A stretch of 64,000 bases of DNA from Pontibacter virosus (GTDB lineage: Bacteria > Bacteroidota > Bacteroidia > Cytophagales > Hymenobacteraceae), in NCBI RefSeq assembly GCF_003096355.1, contig NZ_QEKI01000007.1, forward strand, positions 1 to 64,000, in the 5' to 3' direction. The position numbers and the translations under genes are program-made. Below, one piece after another: positions 25,782 through 33,998 of this stretch. How positions within the stretch are numbered: position 1 is the first letter of the stretch; every line of letters begins with the position of its first letter. The notes beneath the pieces are model-generated. The model made no database searches and was not told the DNA's origin. It worked only from the letters and a program-made list of their open reading frames with translations.

Positions 25782-25813
25782 AGAAGGAGGGCTTATTGTC
25801 CTCCTTCTTTTTT
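25782..25813 (+). terminator. Terminator after nrdA
   Basis: AGAAGGAGG...CCTCCTTCT stem with a 12-base loop-rich top, followed by TTTTTT, ten bases after the nrdA stop. Confidence 0.9.
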
Positions 25814-25904
25814 CCCCAATCTAAGTGTATCCTGTGTTGCAGCTGCAGATGCGTTGGACTATAGTTTCAGTGGACAGCCACATGCGCCAGCCATTAAAAA
25901 CAAA

Positions 25905-25930
25905 AAGCCCCTGACAAGAGTCAGCGGCTT
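25905..25930 (-). terminator. Terminator of the SpoIIAA-like gene
   Basis: Stem AAGCC(C)CTGAC/GTCAG(C)GGCTT with a four-base loop; on the minus strand TTTTTGTTTTT follows. It ends the gene at 25954-26388. Confidence 0.85.
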
Positions 25931-25953
25931 CATAATAAGTTGAGCTTATAGAG

Positions 25954-26388
25954 CTAAAAAGAACTGGTAGCAGCTGATGATACCCGAGCCGGCTCCAGCA
26001 ACCACTGCATGGCTTCTTTTTCGTTCTCAAAATCCCGGAGTTCTAAGGGAGAGTCAAACGTGTATCCTTTGTTAATCATGACCCCTATAGCTTCCCGATT
26101 TGCTTCGAACTGGGAGGGTATACGAGCCAATCGCTTTAAGTGGCTTTTAGCCATTCTCGGCACATGCACTTCTAAGCTCCATTTAAGGTCTGCAGGCGAT
26201 ATGCTGCCCATCAAGCGGTCATCTGCCAGCCATCTTATTAGCGAGAAGCGGTTGATCATTTCATGGCAAAGCAAATAAGCTTCTCTGAGCTCGGCACCAT
26301 GCAAGCGGCCACGCCATTCGGCTTTCCCCAGCCTCAGGAGTTTGTCATAGGAAAGCTTGACAAAGCTATTTTGAAAGTAAAGTTCCAT
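25954..26388 (-). CDS. STAS/SpoIIAA-like hypothetical protein
   Basis: 144 residues from ATG 26388 (MELYFQNSF); a TTG one codon earlier is not needed. Plan as in the protein at 13925: short strands at the start, a helix (LREAYLLCHEMI), WLADDRLMG strand/turn, a helix, KRLARIPSQ strand, and a final helix ending in KEAMQWLLEP. Such proteins are abundant paralogues in Cytophagales with no known reaction. Single gene on the minus strand with its own terminator. Confidence 0.55.
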   Translation of the reverse strand: MELYFQNSFVKLSYDKLLRLGKAEWRGRLHGAELREAYLLCHEMINRFSLIRWLADDRLMGSISPADLKWSLEVHVPRMAKSHLKRLARIPSQFEANREAIGVMINKGYTFDSPLELRDFENEKEAMQWLLEPARVSSAATSSF

Positions 26389-26911
26389 CAAGAGAAATTC
26401 CTCTTATGTAAGTTGGTATTATAATTAAATCTGGAAGGCTAAGGTTATAAATGCTGTGTAGAGGGATCATTGAAGCTAAAGCAACTTAAAAAAACCATCC
26501 TAAACAGCTATAACCGGTCTACTACTCTAAATCATTACAGATCGTGCCTACATTGTTCTGGTAGTAAGTAATCATTGTGAACCTACCCCTATGCTGCAAA
26601 TATAATCAGTAACTGTATAGGAGCAACACTTAAAATTGCACTCTTGCTTTAGCATGCATCTAATAAGACGCAAAATAGTTACTCCTGTCAACTTAGTAAA
26701 GGAATAAAAACCATTCCATCAACACACCTCATCAACTGCATGATTTAAATAGATAACAGCTACGTGCATAACACTGTTTGTTCAAGAGTATTTACAGAAA
26801 TGACACGGTCAACTTATATTATTTTTATCATATGTTATGGAGCAATACAGAATCTGAAGGCTTGCACAGGATTTATTTATAAATCGGCAACCTCCCTGGC
26901 ATACCACTGCA
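26389..26911. other. AT-rich gap without a recognised gene
   Basis: 523 bases. I see no convincing coding region on either strand: a 62-residue plus-strand frame at 26764 lacks any protein-like features. The tract contains ACACTTAAAATTGCAC near 26627 and is otherwise featureless. Confidence 0.35.
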
Positions 26912-26950
26912 AAACAAGAGGGCTAGCCTTAAAGACTAGCCCTCTTGTTT
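26912..26950 (-). terminator. Strong hairpin terminator of the type IX-secreted protein gene
   Basis: Fifteen-base stem AAACAAGAGGGCTAG / CTAGCCCTCTTGTTT with a nine-base loop, 20 bases after the stop at 26971; symmetric, so it could also work on the plus strand. Confidence 0.85.
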
Positions 26951-26970
26951 AACTATGAATGGAGTTCTGA

Positions 26971-28667
26971 CTAACGTTTCACGAAGCGGAACACTTCTTT
27001 TTGTGCACCAGAAATTACTGTAACGAAATAAATACCGTTCTGCAGGTGTTGTACTGGCAACACTACCTGACGCTCCGGAGGGTTCTGAACTATCAACAAC
27101 TGCTTTCCAGCCATGTCAGCTACCGCTATTGTCACCTGCTCATCAGATGAAGCTATTCTCACCGTAATTTCCTGCGATGCCAGCGTTGGGTAGACAGAAG
27201 ATGCAGCCATAGGTGTATTATTTACAGCCACTACTTTAGAGAACTCAAATGCCCCATCGAAATCAATTTGCTTGAGTCGGTAGTAGTTAATACCAACCAC
27301 CGCTCTCATATCGATGAAGCTATAATTTTGTGTAAGCGAAGAAGTGCCTACCTTGCTCTCCACAAAAGCTATTTTTTTGAAGTTCTTGCCATCAGCAGAT
27401 ACCTCTACTTCAAAGCCTTTGTTGTCTTGCTCAGAAGCTGTTTTCCAACTAAGCTGAACACCATCCTTGGTAGACTGCGCCTTGAAAGAAACTAGCTCTA
27501 CAGGGAGAGAAACGATTGGCTGCTCAAATCTCCAGGATAAATTGTGAATACCTATCCCTTGCTGTCCGTCGCCATTACGTGTGCCGTCAGTATTAGTATA
27601 TGCCAGTGTAACCTCTGTAACAGGTGCACCAAAAGTGATTTTCACATTACCTTCTGCAGAAGTTGCAGTCACATCCGAAGAAGAGACACCCAGAATTTCA
27701 GATGGCGCATTAAAACGGTTATTAGCGGTACGGATAACCTTATTACGTGTAGGAGTTATTGTTTCATTCAATACACCTTTTGCTGTTACGTTTATTTTGT
27801 CCTGAAACTGACCTGAAGACTGGTCTACGTCATACAGCGTAAAGTGTAAGTCCGTTACAGGTTCGTTAAACTTAATAGTGATAAATGATCCAACACTAGC
27901 AGTAGCCTTTTTCTGGATAAGAGTAAGCGTCTTTGTAGGAGACTGGAAAAGGCTATCTGTCACGCGTGCCGATAACTCAACGCCTGCTGGAACTGACTTA
28001 TTAAAAAAACCACTTTACCATCAACTGTATAAGATTTTCCGGCAGCAAAAGGGTCTTCATTCTTAGCAACCTTATTCCAGTCGAGAGTAGAGATGCCTTC
28101 CTCTGGAGTACCTGTTAAGGTGATGTCATCTATAGCATAGTAGTCTCCATGTTTATTATCATTAGAAATAACCCATACAAGCCTAATATCCTGCACATTA
28201 TTACATGCTATAGGTAACTTAACGCTCTTTTGAACCCATTTATTAAAAGTAATAGCTTCGTTGAGACCCGTAACCTCTATATAGTTGGCGCCCTTATTTA
28301 CGCTGTAATACAATTTCACAGGATTCCCATTCATAGTGCCACTGTTTCCATTATTTAGGAAAGAGCGGTAATCTATCCATGTGAGAATAAGACTCTCATA
28401 GCCTATGGTACTAATATCATTGTATAGATAAGCTGCTTTAGCCCGCATTCCATCAGTTTTTTGCGCTGTAGTAGTTGCGATGTATCGCCCCCCTGAAGCT
28501 TGCAAAGTATTGCCTGGTACCTGGTTGTCAAAGGTCCATTCCCCAGCTGCCCCTGAATAAACTCCAACAACGGGGTCAGACATATTCTCGTGGTAAACAG
28601 TTACTTGAGCCTGTAATCCAGAAGTAAATACTAAAAGGGCAATTAAAACAGTGTAAATGTATTTCAT
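26971..28667 (-). pseudogene. Secreted T9SS-type protein gene split by a frameshift
   Basis: Two overlapping frames are one gene. The first (28667 to 27960) has a signal peptide (MKYIYTVLIALLVFTSGLQAQ) and a lectin/MAM-like beta domain ending in YAIDDITLTGTP. The second (27963 to 26971) continues with a beta domain, an FnIII-like module (LPVELVSFKA...LSWKTASEQDNKGFEV) and a type IX secretion C-terminal domain (VYPTLASQEITVRI...GIYFVTVISG). At a run of seven A (28003-28009; T on the coding strand) one extra T would join them, giving ...VVFFNKSVPAGVELSARVTDSLF. It is either a disrupted gene, a phase-variable tract or a sequencing error. The C-terminal modules resemble those of the protein at 61049. 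Confidence 0.85.
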
Positions 28668-29089
28668 GGCATACTATATTATACCACTATATATGAAAGA
28701 AGTGTGCCAGCATATTATAGAGCTAATTATTTATGTTAAAGTGCAACAAAACAGGAAACCACAAGTTCACTTACTTTTGTAAACATTTATACATCAATCA
28801 ATTAAAGAAAAATATCGAAAAAGTGATTTTCCTCATTTATAACAGTAAGCCTAAACAGATAAGTAGATATAAATCGGAATATTTCCATATATGGGAATAT
28901 TTGCACCGTTATGGGATAGAAAGCACTTCAATCGGCTTGGATAAATTGTATAAAGTTCTGGTCAAGTAGGGAGTCCCATACTTGCCTTAGTAGTAGAGTA
29001 TAATTGAATAGAATCAGTTAAAAAAGCCATTTTGGCACATTAAGGGCACTTACCATATGGTTTGTCGGTCATTTTGGCGCCAATACTCG
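28668..29089 (+). other. Gap upstream of the heat shock gene
   Basis: 422 bases, AT-rich. A 78-residue Lys-rich frame at 28733-28969 is possible but has no recognised features, so I do not call it. A second TTGGCAC word lies near 29033 without a proper -12 partner. Confidence 0.3.
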
Positions 29090-29106
29090 TTGGCACCTCT
29101 TTTGCA
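29090..29106 (+). promoter_or_regulatory. Sigma-54 (RpoN) promoter of the small heat shock gene
   Basis: TTGGCACCTCTTTTGCA matches the -24/-12 consensus TGGCAC-N5-TTGCA, with ten bases between the invariant GG (29092-29093) and GC (29104-29105). The expected start of transcription is about 29117-29119, just before GAGGAGA and the ATG at 29140. Confidence 0.85.
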
Positions 29107-29139
29107 CCATTAATCACTGAAAACCTAGAGGAGAAAGAG

Positions 29140-29526
29140 ATGAAAATTATAAAGGATAAAGAGTTTTTGCGATCAATCGTTTATCAAATTGACTTACTAA
29201 ATACAGTAGGAGGTGGTGTTAGTGAGACGTATGTAGATATTAGAAAGAAGAAGAGAAGTTCTGTCATCAGTGTATGGGCTGCTGGAGTCAATCCGGAATC
29301 GTTTAAAGTGGTGCTACACCAAAACCAGCTTACGATATTTTCTGTGCTGCAAAGCCAGGAAAACCCTCAGATGGCAGTACCTTTGTTTAACCGAATTTTT
29401 ATGTTGCCTCCGCAGATTGACTTAAGCCGCATAGAGGCTATTTATAAGAATGGTGAGTTGCGCATTAAGTTGCCGTATCACGATGCTGCGCTCCATCCAC
29501 GACTGATTGACATCAAGCAGCTTTAA
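29140..29526 (+). CDS. Hsp20/alpha-crystallin-like small heat shock protein
   Basis: 128 residues. Start at ATG 29140, because GAGGAG lies six to twelve bases before it and the sigma-54 promoter covers the longer frame that opens at 29062. Beta-rich alpha-crystallin layout: SETYVDIRKKKRSSVISVWAAGVNPESFKVVLHQNQLTIFS, FNRIFMLPPQIDLSRIEAIYKNGELRIKLP; the NGEL-x-I/V-x-xP motif is the hallmark of the last core strands. A holdase chaperone in the cytoplasm. The N- and C-terminal arms are short. Control by RpoN is unusual for such a gene. Confidence 0.8.
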   Translation: MKIIKDKEFLRSIVYQIDLLNTVGGGVSETYVDIRKKKRSSVISVWAAGVNPESFKVVLHQNQLTIFSVLQSQENPQMAVPLFNRIFMLPPQIDLSRIEAIYKNGELRIKLPYHDAALHPRLIDIKQL

Positions 29527-29532
29527 AAGCTG

Positions 29533-29712
29533 CTACCTGCGTGGATGCTCATGCCGCCAGCCCACTACGGCTACAATACCCCATACAGCGTAAAAAGGAG
29601 TAAAAACTGACGCCAGATACGGATCTATTGCTATAGAGACGATTACCTGGGCCATAAAGCTCGCTGCGGCACCCCAAAAAGCTATCTTATAGTATTTATT
29701 CCACTTATCCAT
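29533..29712 (-). CDS. Small two-pass membrane protein
   Basis: 59 residues, MDKWNKYYKIAFWGAAASFM at the start. Two hydrophobic segments (about 10-29 and 36-52) separated by a short DPYLAS turn, then a basic tail WRHEHPRR. No family recognised. It lies tail-to-tail with the heat shock gene, seven bases from its stop, and 26 bases after the stop of the minus-strand gene at 29739, whose terminator hairpin lies between them. The coding pattern (hydrophobic blocks, positive-inside ends) supports a real gene. Confidence 0.6.
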   Translation of the reverse strand: MDKWNKYYKIAFWGAAASFMAQVIVSIAIDPYLASVFTPFYAVWGIVAVVGWRHEHPRR

Positions 29713-29727
29713 TTTGGCTTAAATAAA

Positions 29728-29753
29728 AATACCCGGCTTCAGGGCCGGGTATT
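29728..29753 (-). terminator. Terminator of the 29739 gene
   Basis: AATACCCGGC-TTCAGG-GCCGGGTATT, ten-base perfect stem; on the minus strand TTTTATTT follows. The stop codon of the gene lies in the loop (29739-29741). Confidence 0.8.
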
Positions 29754-29966
29754 CATTAATCTGAACGCTTCCGCTCGCGATATCTTTTTTTCAACTATCA
29801 GCGGCGGATCGTCTTCTTTCGATATTACTAACGTGTAGTTATTGTTGTTATCTTGATAATAGATGAGTGTCGTGAGATCTTCGTAGCCTATGCTAAAGAT
29901 CTTACGAGTCTTGTCACCATAGTTAAAATAGTGATTGTCTAATTTAATATTCTTCAATAACCTCAT
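29739..29966 (-). CDS. Small hypothetical protein
   Basis: 75 residues, soluble, start MRLLKNIKLDNHYFNYGDKTRK. Beta-rich with Tyr and Asn (LTTLIYYQDNNNNYTLVIS), then a charged C-terminal helix. No family recognised. It has its own terminator overlapping its stop codon, which supports it as a gene. Single unit on the minus strand. Confidence 0.5.
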   Translation of the reverse strand: MRLLKNIKLDNHYFNYGDKTRKIFSIGYEDLTTLIYYQDNNNNYTLVISKEDDPPLIVEKKISRAEAFRLMNTRP

Positions 29967-30357
29967 ATCCCTACATTCATCTGGTATTTTAACGGGTTTC
30001 CCCCCTGTAATTGTTTCACATTATTACTGATGTGCAACTACATTCTTTTAATCTTACCATAAATTGCACTGATTAGACATATATTTATAATTCATCAGGT
30101 TGCAATCTATATATATCTGCTTGTTAATTAATCACAAACAACATGCCATCCTTCCTATATACTTCACGAAGGATATGAACCAAGCTTGTCCAACCTTTTA
30201 TTAAGGTATACGGGATACTCTAAAAAATAAAACGCATGGCGACATATTAGCTTCCTGTTATTATATTTAAGCAGAGAAGAACTTGCCTACACTAAATAGT
30301 TAATACAGAAGGCCACTGTCTTTGGAAGCCTTCTTTTGTTTACATAAATACGGCAAC
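29967..30357. other. AT-rich gap without a recognised gene
   Basis: 391 bases, AT-rich, no frame with protein-like features. A short GGAAGCCTTCTT hairpin lies near 30323. It should carry the promoters of the divergent genes at 29966 and 30358. Confidence 0.3.
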
Positions 30358-30663
30358 ATGGCTGAGCAAAAACACTATCGCCTATATGGTTTGTTTTTCT
30401 TTTTGGTGTTCGAAGTAGTAGTGTTTTTCCTGCTGCAGTATCTGGTGTCAGGTATGGGGATGGACAACCAGTATCAGGCCCAGAATACCATAGTGCCGAA
30501 TTGGGTAAAAGCCGTTACTTTTATACTATTATATATAGTATGCGTATTGATAGCCGTTGTATTGGTGAGCAATATTGTGCCTAGTAAGCATAGGGGCCAG
30601 CTAATGGGCTGGGTATACCTGGCACTGGCCGGAATGCTCGTGATGCTCGCGGTCATTTTCTGA
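30358..30663 (+). CDS. Three-pass membrane protein of unknown function
   Basis: 101 residues from ATG 30358 (MAEQKHYRLYGLFFF); a longer frame from 30322 adds twelve non-conserved-looking residues. Three hydrophobic segments: about 10-32, 52-74 and 79-99. No domain recognised. It precedes the gene at 30704 by 40 bases on the same strand and may be co-transcribed. Confidence 0.6.
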   Translation: MAEQKHYRLYGLFFFLVFEVVVFFLLQYLVSGMGMDNQYQAQNTIVPNWVKAVTFILLYIVCVLIAVVLVSNIVPSKHRGQLMGWVYLALAGMLVMLAVIF

Positions 30664-30703
30664 ACCGAAGCTTATTTGAATTATAGCTGAAACCACCCTA
30701 TAC

Positions 30704-31453
30704 ATGAACAAGACAATTTTTGCACTTATTGCCTGCCTGCTGTTAGGCTTTAGTCTGCAAGCGCAGGAGTACTCCCAGGAGAATTATCAACCTCAACGCC
30801 AGAAGGGCCGCCACTTTCTGCAACTACGCAACGGCCAGGTAGTATACGGCAACAAGGTGCAGTATAAGTCGCCGCTCTTTAAACAAGACTTCTTCCTGGT
30901 TGACGACACGCTGAAGTACGCTCCGGAGCTGATAGACGTATACCAGAACAACGACGGCTATTTCGCGAGAGTGGCCGCCGGCAACCGCTTTGACTCTTTT
31001 GCAAAGCGGATCATGGAAGGACCGCGCATCTCTAAGTTCTTCACCACCACGATCGATTATGCCGCCATGGGGTATCACCCATACGGGTATGGCATGCCCC
31101 GGACCAGCCGCCGTCGGATTTACTTCTTCTCCAAAGACAACGGCCCTCTGATGACCTTTAACCAGCAGAACCTGGAGCAGGCGCTGGCTGACAACGCCTC
31201 GAGTATGGTGCTGATCCAACGCCACAAGCGCGAAAGAACCATTTCGACGGTGATGGGTATAGCGGGCGCAGGTTTGCTTACTTACGGCCTGCTATCGTCT
31301 TCGCAGAGCTCCACCAACCCCAATTCTGTTAGTGTGTCACCTGCTGTGTATGCTGGCGCCGGACTTATAGCTGTACCGCTGGTCATTCAATTGTTCCGCA
31401 AAGACAAGCTGACACAGGCAGTGGATGTATATAACTACCAGGTGAAGCAATAA
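30704..31453 (+). CDS. Secreted or membrane-anchored hypothetical protein
   Basis: 249 residues. Signal peptide 1-20 (ending SLQAQE). About 25-170 is a soluble domain with LQLRNGQVVYGNKVQYKSPLF, which resembles a short beta unit found in Bacteroidota envelope proteins. Near the C-terminus lie two hydrophobic stretches (about 181-200 and 212-228) that could be membrane segments. No family recognised. It is eight bases from the next gene, which starts at 31462, so they form an operon. Confidence 0.6.
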   Translation: MNKTIFALIACLLLGFSLQAQEYSQENYQPQRQKGRHFLQLRNGQVVYGNKVQYKSPLFKQDFFLVDDTLKYAPELIDVYQNNDGYFARVAAGNRFDSFAKRIMEGPRISKFFTTTIDYAAMGYHPYGYGMPRTSRRRIYFFSKDNGPLMTFNQQNLEQALADNASSMVLIQRHKRERTISTVMGIAGAGLLTYGLLSSSQSSTNPNSVSVSPAVYAGAGLIAVPLVIQLFRKDKLTQAVDVYNYQVKQ

Positions 31454-31461
31454 CACAGCTG

Positions 31462-32160
31462 ATGCCTGATCTGCTCTTACTTCACGGCGCTCTAGGTGCT
31501 GCCAGCACCCTGCATCCCCTTGAACAGATGCTTGAGGCAGACTTTACGGTGCATCCCTTGAACTTTCAAGGGCACGGTGGAAGCGCGATGCCCCAGGAGC
31601 CCTTTCGCATTGCCTTGTTTGCAGAGAATGTGCTGCACTATCTGGATCAACATCAACTCCAGCAGGTTGACATATTTGGGTATAGCATGGGAGGCTACGT
31701 TGCGCTATATCTGGCGCTTCAGCACCCAGAAAGGGTAAGACGCATCTTCACACTGGCTACTAAGTTTTCCTGGAGCCAGGATACAGCTGTAAAAGAAGTG
31801 AAAATGCTACAGCCGGAGAAGGTACAGGAGAAAGTGCCTGCTTTTGCGGCGGTGCTGGCTGAGCGTCACCAACCCAACGAGTGGCAGGAGGTAATGCGCC
31901 GAACAGCCGACATGATGCTACACCTAGGCAATCACCCTTTGCTTACTGAAGAAACCCTGTCGCGCATACCTATACCTATTCGGGTTAGCGTCGGCGACCG
32001 CGACAGCATGGTTAGTCTGCAGGAAACAGCCTGGGCTTACCAGCACCTGCCCAACGCCAGCCTGCAGGTATTCCCCGACACGCATCATCCCCTGGAAAAG
32101 GCCAACCTTAGCCAGTTGCAGCATGAGCTGAGGCTATTTTTGGGGAAAGAAACTATTTAG
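31462..32160 (+). CDS. Alpha/beta hydrolase
   Basis: 232 residues, cytoplasmic. Oxyanion-side LLLLHGALGA at the start, FQGHGGS, nucleophile elbow GYSMGG with Ser75, acid Asp179 or Asp181 in VGDRDSM, and catalytic His208/209 in DTHHPLEK. The fold is that of small esterases or MhpC/BioH-like hydrolases; the substrate cannot be told. Third gene of the 30358-32160 run. Confidence 0.88.
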   Translation: MPDLLLLHGALGAASTLHPLEQMLEADFTVHPLNFQGHGGSAMPQEPFRIALFAENVLHYLDQHQLQQVDIFGYSMGGYVALYLALQHPERVRRIFTLATKFSWSQDTAVKEVKMLQPEKVQEKVPAFAAVLAERHQPNEWQEVMRRTADMMLHLGNHPLLTEETLSRIPIPIRVSVGDRDSMVSLQETAWAYQHLPNASLQVFPDTHHPLEKANLSQLQHELRLFLGKETI

Positions 32161-32197
32161 GTTTAAATTAAACTGACTGTACTTATTACGAATACTT

Positions 32198-32602
32198 ATG
32201 CGCTTACAACACATCTGCGGCACTTTTCTAATTGCTTCCACCTTATTCACTGCAGGTGCCTGCACCAGTTCAAAACCTGCCGTAGGACAGCGTGGCTACA
32301 CCGAAACCGGAAAGGCATCCTACTACAGCAATAAGCTGCACGGCCGTAAGATGGCCAATGGAGAGGCTTATAATCGCAGGAAGCTTACCGCCGCACACCG
32401 CACTCTGCCTTTCGGCACGAAAGTGAAAGTAACCAATTTGCAGTCGAATAAATCGGTTAAAGTGAGCATTACAGATCGGGGGCCTTTTGTAAAGGGTCGT
32501 GTTATTGACTTGAGTGAGGCGGCGGCTAAGCGGCTAGACTATATTGGCGCCGGTATAGTGCCTGTGGAGGTGAAAGTAGTTAAACCTGCTCCTGTACGTT
32601 AA
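32198..32602 (+). CDS. rlpA: RlpA-like septal ring lytic transglycosylase
   Basis: 134 residues. Lipoprotein-type signal (LFTAGAC, Cys22). Then a double-psi beta-barrel of the RlpA type: GKASYYSNKLHGRKMANGEAYN, LTAAHRTLPFGTKVKVTNL, and SITDRGPFVKGRVIDLSEAAAKRL, with the Asp and His residues of the active cleft. There is no C-terminal SPOR domain, as in many short RlpA proteins. Family role: cutting naked glycan strands. Confidence 0.9.
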   Translation: MRLQHICGTFLIASTLFTAGACTSSKPAVGQRGYTETGKASYYSNKLHGRKMANGEAYNRRKLTAAHRTLPFGTKVKVTNLQSNKSVKVSITDRGPFVKGRVIDLSEAAAKRLDYIGAGIVPVEVKVVKPAPVR

Positions 32603-32685
32603 CACACGATGTTTATGTGCTGGCCACTTTTGTAAGAGCCCTCACTTTGTTTTTTAGATGAGCCTACAAATATTCCTATTAATCA

Positions 32686-32717
32686 TTTGTAATACTGCAT
32701 TTTAAATCATAATTTTG
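32686..32717 (+). promoter_or_regulatory. Bacteroidota-type promoter giving a leaderless mRNA
   Basis: TTTG (32686-32689), 20 bases, TAATTTTG (32710-32717), an exact consensus match. The -7 element ends three bases before the ATG at 32721, so the mRNA should have almost no leader. Confidence 0.8.
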
Positions 32718-32720
32718 TCC

Positions 32721-33083
32721 ATGCTCAAAAAGTGGAAATCCCTTTCAGTAACGGCAGGTCTGGCAACAATCTTGTTGCTTGGTGTAACTATTGCACCCAA
32801 TGCTGCCGGTCTGAATAATGGAAAAACCACCTCTGAAGCCGCCGCAGTCGTAGCGCCTGACACCAACACTGCTACTGCCGCAACCACGGATGGTACAAAG
32901 CCTTCAGCTCCTAAAAAGCAAAAGTCAGTTTTAGATGATGATGTGCTTGAGAGCCCCTTTTCCTTCTTCAAGGAACTTGCCTCCGGCTCTGATGATGAGG
33001 AGTCTGATGTGACAGTAAAGTCGAGCACAGTAGTGCTTGCCCTAAAGGCGCTTGCAGCTACACTGCTTTCCACTATTATGTAA
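32721..33083 (+). CDS. Small exported hypothetical protein
   Basis: 120 residues from ATG 32721 (MLKKWKSLSVTAGL). N-terminal hydrophobic segment about 8-30 (signal peptide or anchor), an Ala/Thr-rich low-complexity part (AAAVVAPDTNTATAATTDGT), a charged acidic stretch (SGSDDEESDV), and a hydrophobic end VVLALKALAATLLSTIM. No family recognised. The plus strand is preferred over an overlapping minus-strand frame because of the promoter, signal peptide and following terminator. Confidence 0.65.
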   Translation: MLKKWKSLSVTAGLATILLLGVTIAPNAAGLNNGKTTSEAAAVVAPDTNTATAATTDGTKPSAPKKQKSVLDDDVLESPFSFFKELASGSDDEESDVTVKSSTVVLALKALAATLLSTIM

Positions 33084-33107
33084 ATTTTCCTCTTCTTTAC
33101 TTTGGAT

Positions 33108-33127
33108 AGGCTGATTTAGATCAGCCT
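33108..33127 (+). terminator. Terminator of the small exported protein gene
   Basis: AGGCTGAT-TTAG-ATCAGCCT stem followed by TTTTTTG, 24 bases after the stop. Confidence 0.9.
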
Positions 33128-33236
33128 TTTTTGTTTTTGGCTGACACTCTACCTGGCAAACTCTATAATCAGTGGATACCATTACCCCATCGGACAGTTT
33201 GTAACTCTAGCTTTTGCTTAGATTCTATACCTGTAC

Positions 33237-33992
33237 TTATACCATATCCGTGAGCAGGGCAAGCCCTAAGCCAAAAAGAGTCGCCAACAGTTTGTTGCGG
33301 TTGAAACGGTGGTCGGGGCTGGTTTCGAAAAGAATGGTGGTGGAAATGTGTAGGAAGTTGCCGGCTACCAGGCCTGTAAGCGCGGTGAACACCAACTCAC
33401 CCCCTATGTTGTCTTTTATGATGTAGTTGCTTACCAGTATACCTAAGGGTGCCCCAATGGCAAATATCAGGAGCCACAGGAAGGCTTTTCGGAAGGAGCC
33501 GATGCGCGACATCAGCACAGACATCAGCGCAAATGCTGCCGGCACGTGATGTATAGCTATACCTAGCAGCACTGCGTAAAAATTCTCTCCCGCATGATGA
33601 TGCCCCGCGTGCCGCTCGCCACCTTCTACAAGTATGCTACCCTCCAGAAATGAGTGAATGAACAGTGAGCCTAGCAGCAGAAAAGGCATAGAGCCTGCAT
33701 GCGTGTGCCCGTGGTGGTTGGTGTGCATGTGCCCATGTTCCACCCCATGAGAAAACAGTTCTAGTATCAGTTGCAGAAAGAAGCCGGCCAGCACCCAGTA
33801 ACCAACACGATGCGGATTGGGGTTTCCAATCAGCACATCGGGTAGCAGGTGCACGATGGTGATCGTGAACAGGTATGCGCCGCTAAAAGCCAGCGCCATC
33901 TTAAGCCAACGGCTGTTGTCTGGCGGGAATACTTTTACGAGGAAGCTGGATAGCACCACCGTGAAGAAGAGCACAAGTATAGCTATGATCAT
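33237..33992 (-). CDS. ZIP family metal transporter
   Basis: 251 residues with about eight membrane segments. ZIP signs: HLLPD in the second segment (about 48-52), a His-rich loop (HGVEHGHMHTNHHGHTH, about 82-98), the HSFLEG motif (about 113-118) and IHHVPAAFALMSVL, which carries the metal-coordinating His pair of segments 4 and 5. Imports zinc or another divalent metal into the cytoplasm. It ends a two-gene minus-strand run; the methyltransferase gene ends six bases upstream. Confidence 0.9.
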   Translation of the reverse strand: MIIAILVLFFTVVLSSFLVKVFPPDNSRWLKMALAFSGAYLFTITIVHLLPDVLIGNPNPHRVGYWVLAGFFLQLILELFSHGVEHGHMHTNHHGHTHAGSMPFLLLGSLFIHSFLEGSILVEGGERHAGHHHAGENFYAVLLGIAIHHVPAAFALMSVLMSRIGSFRKAFLWLLIFAIGAPLGILVSNYIIKDNIGGELVFTALTGLVAGNFLHISTTILFETSPDHRFNRNKLLATLFGLGLALLTDMV

Positions 33993-33998
33993 ATTGCG

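Noticed and set aside
28733..28969. Open frame of 78 codons, Lys-rich
   Set aside because: AT-rich region, no recognisable fold or ribosome binding site; not strong enough to call.
32702..33073. Minus-strand frame opposite the small exported protein gene
   Set aside because: Ser/Val-rich shadow of the plus-strand gene, which has a promoter, a signal peptide and a terminator.
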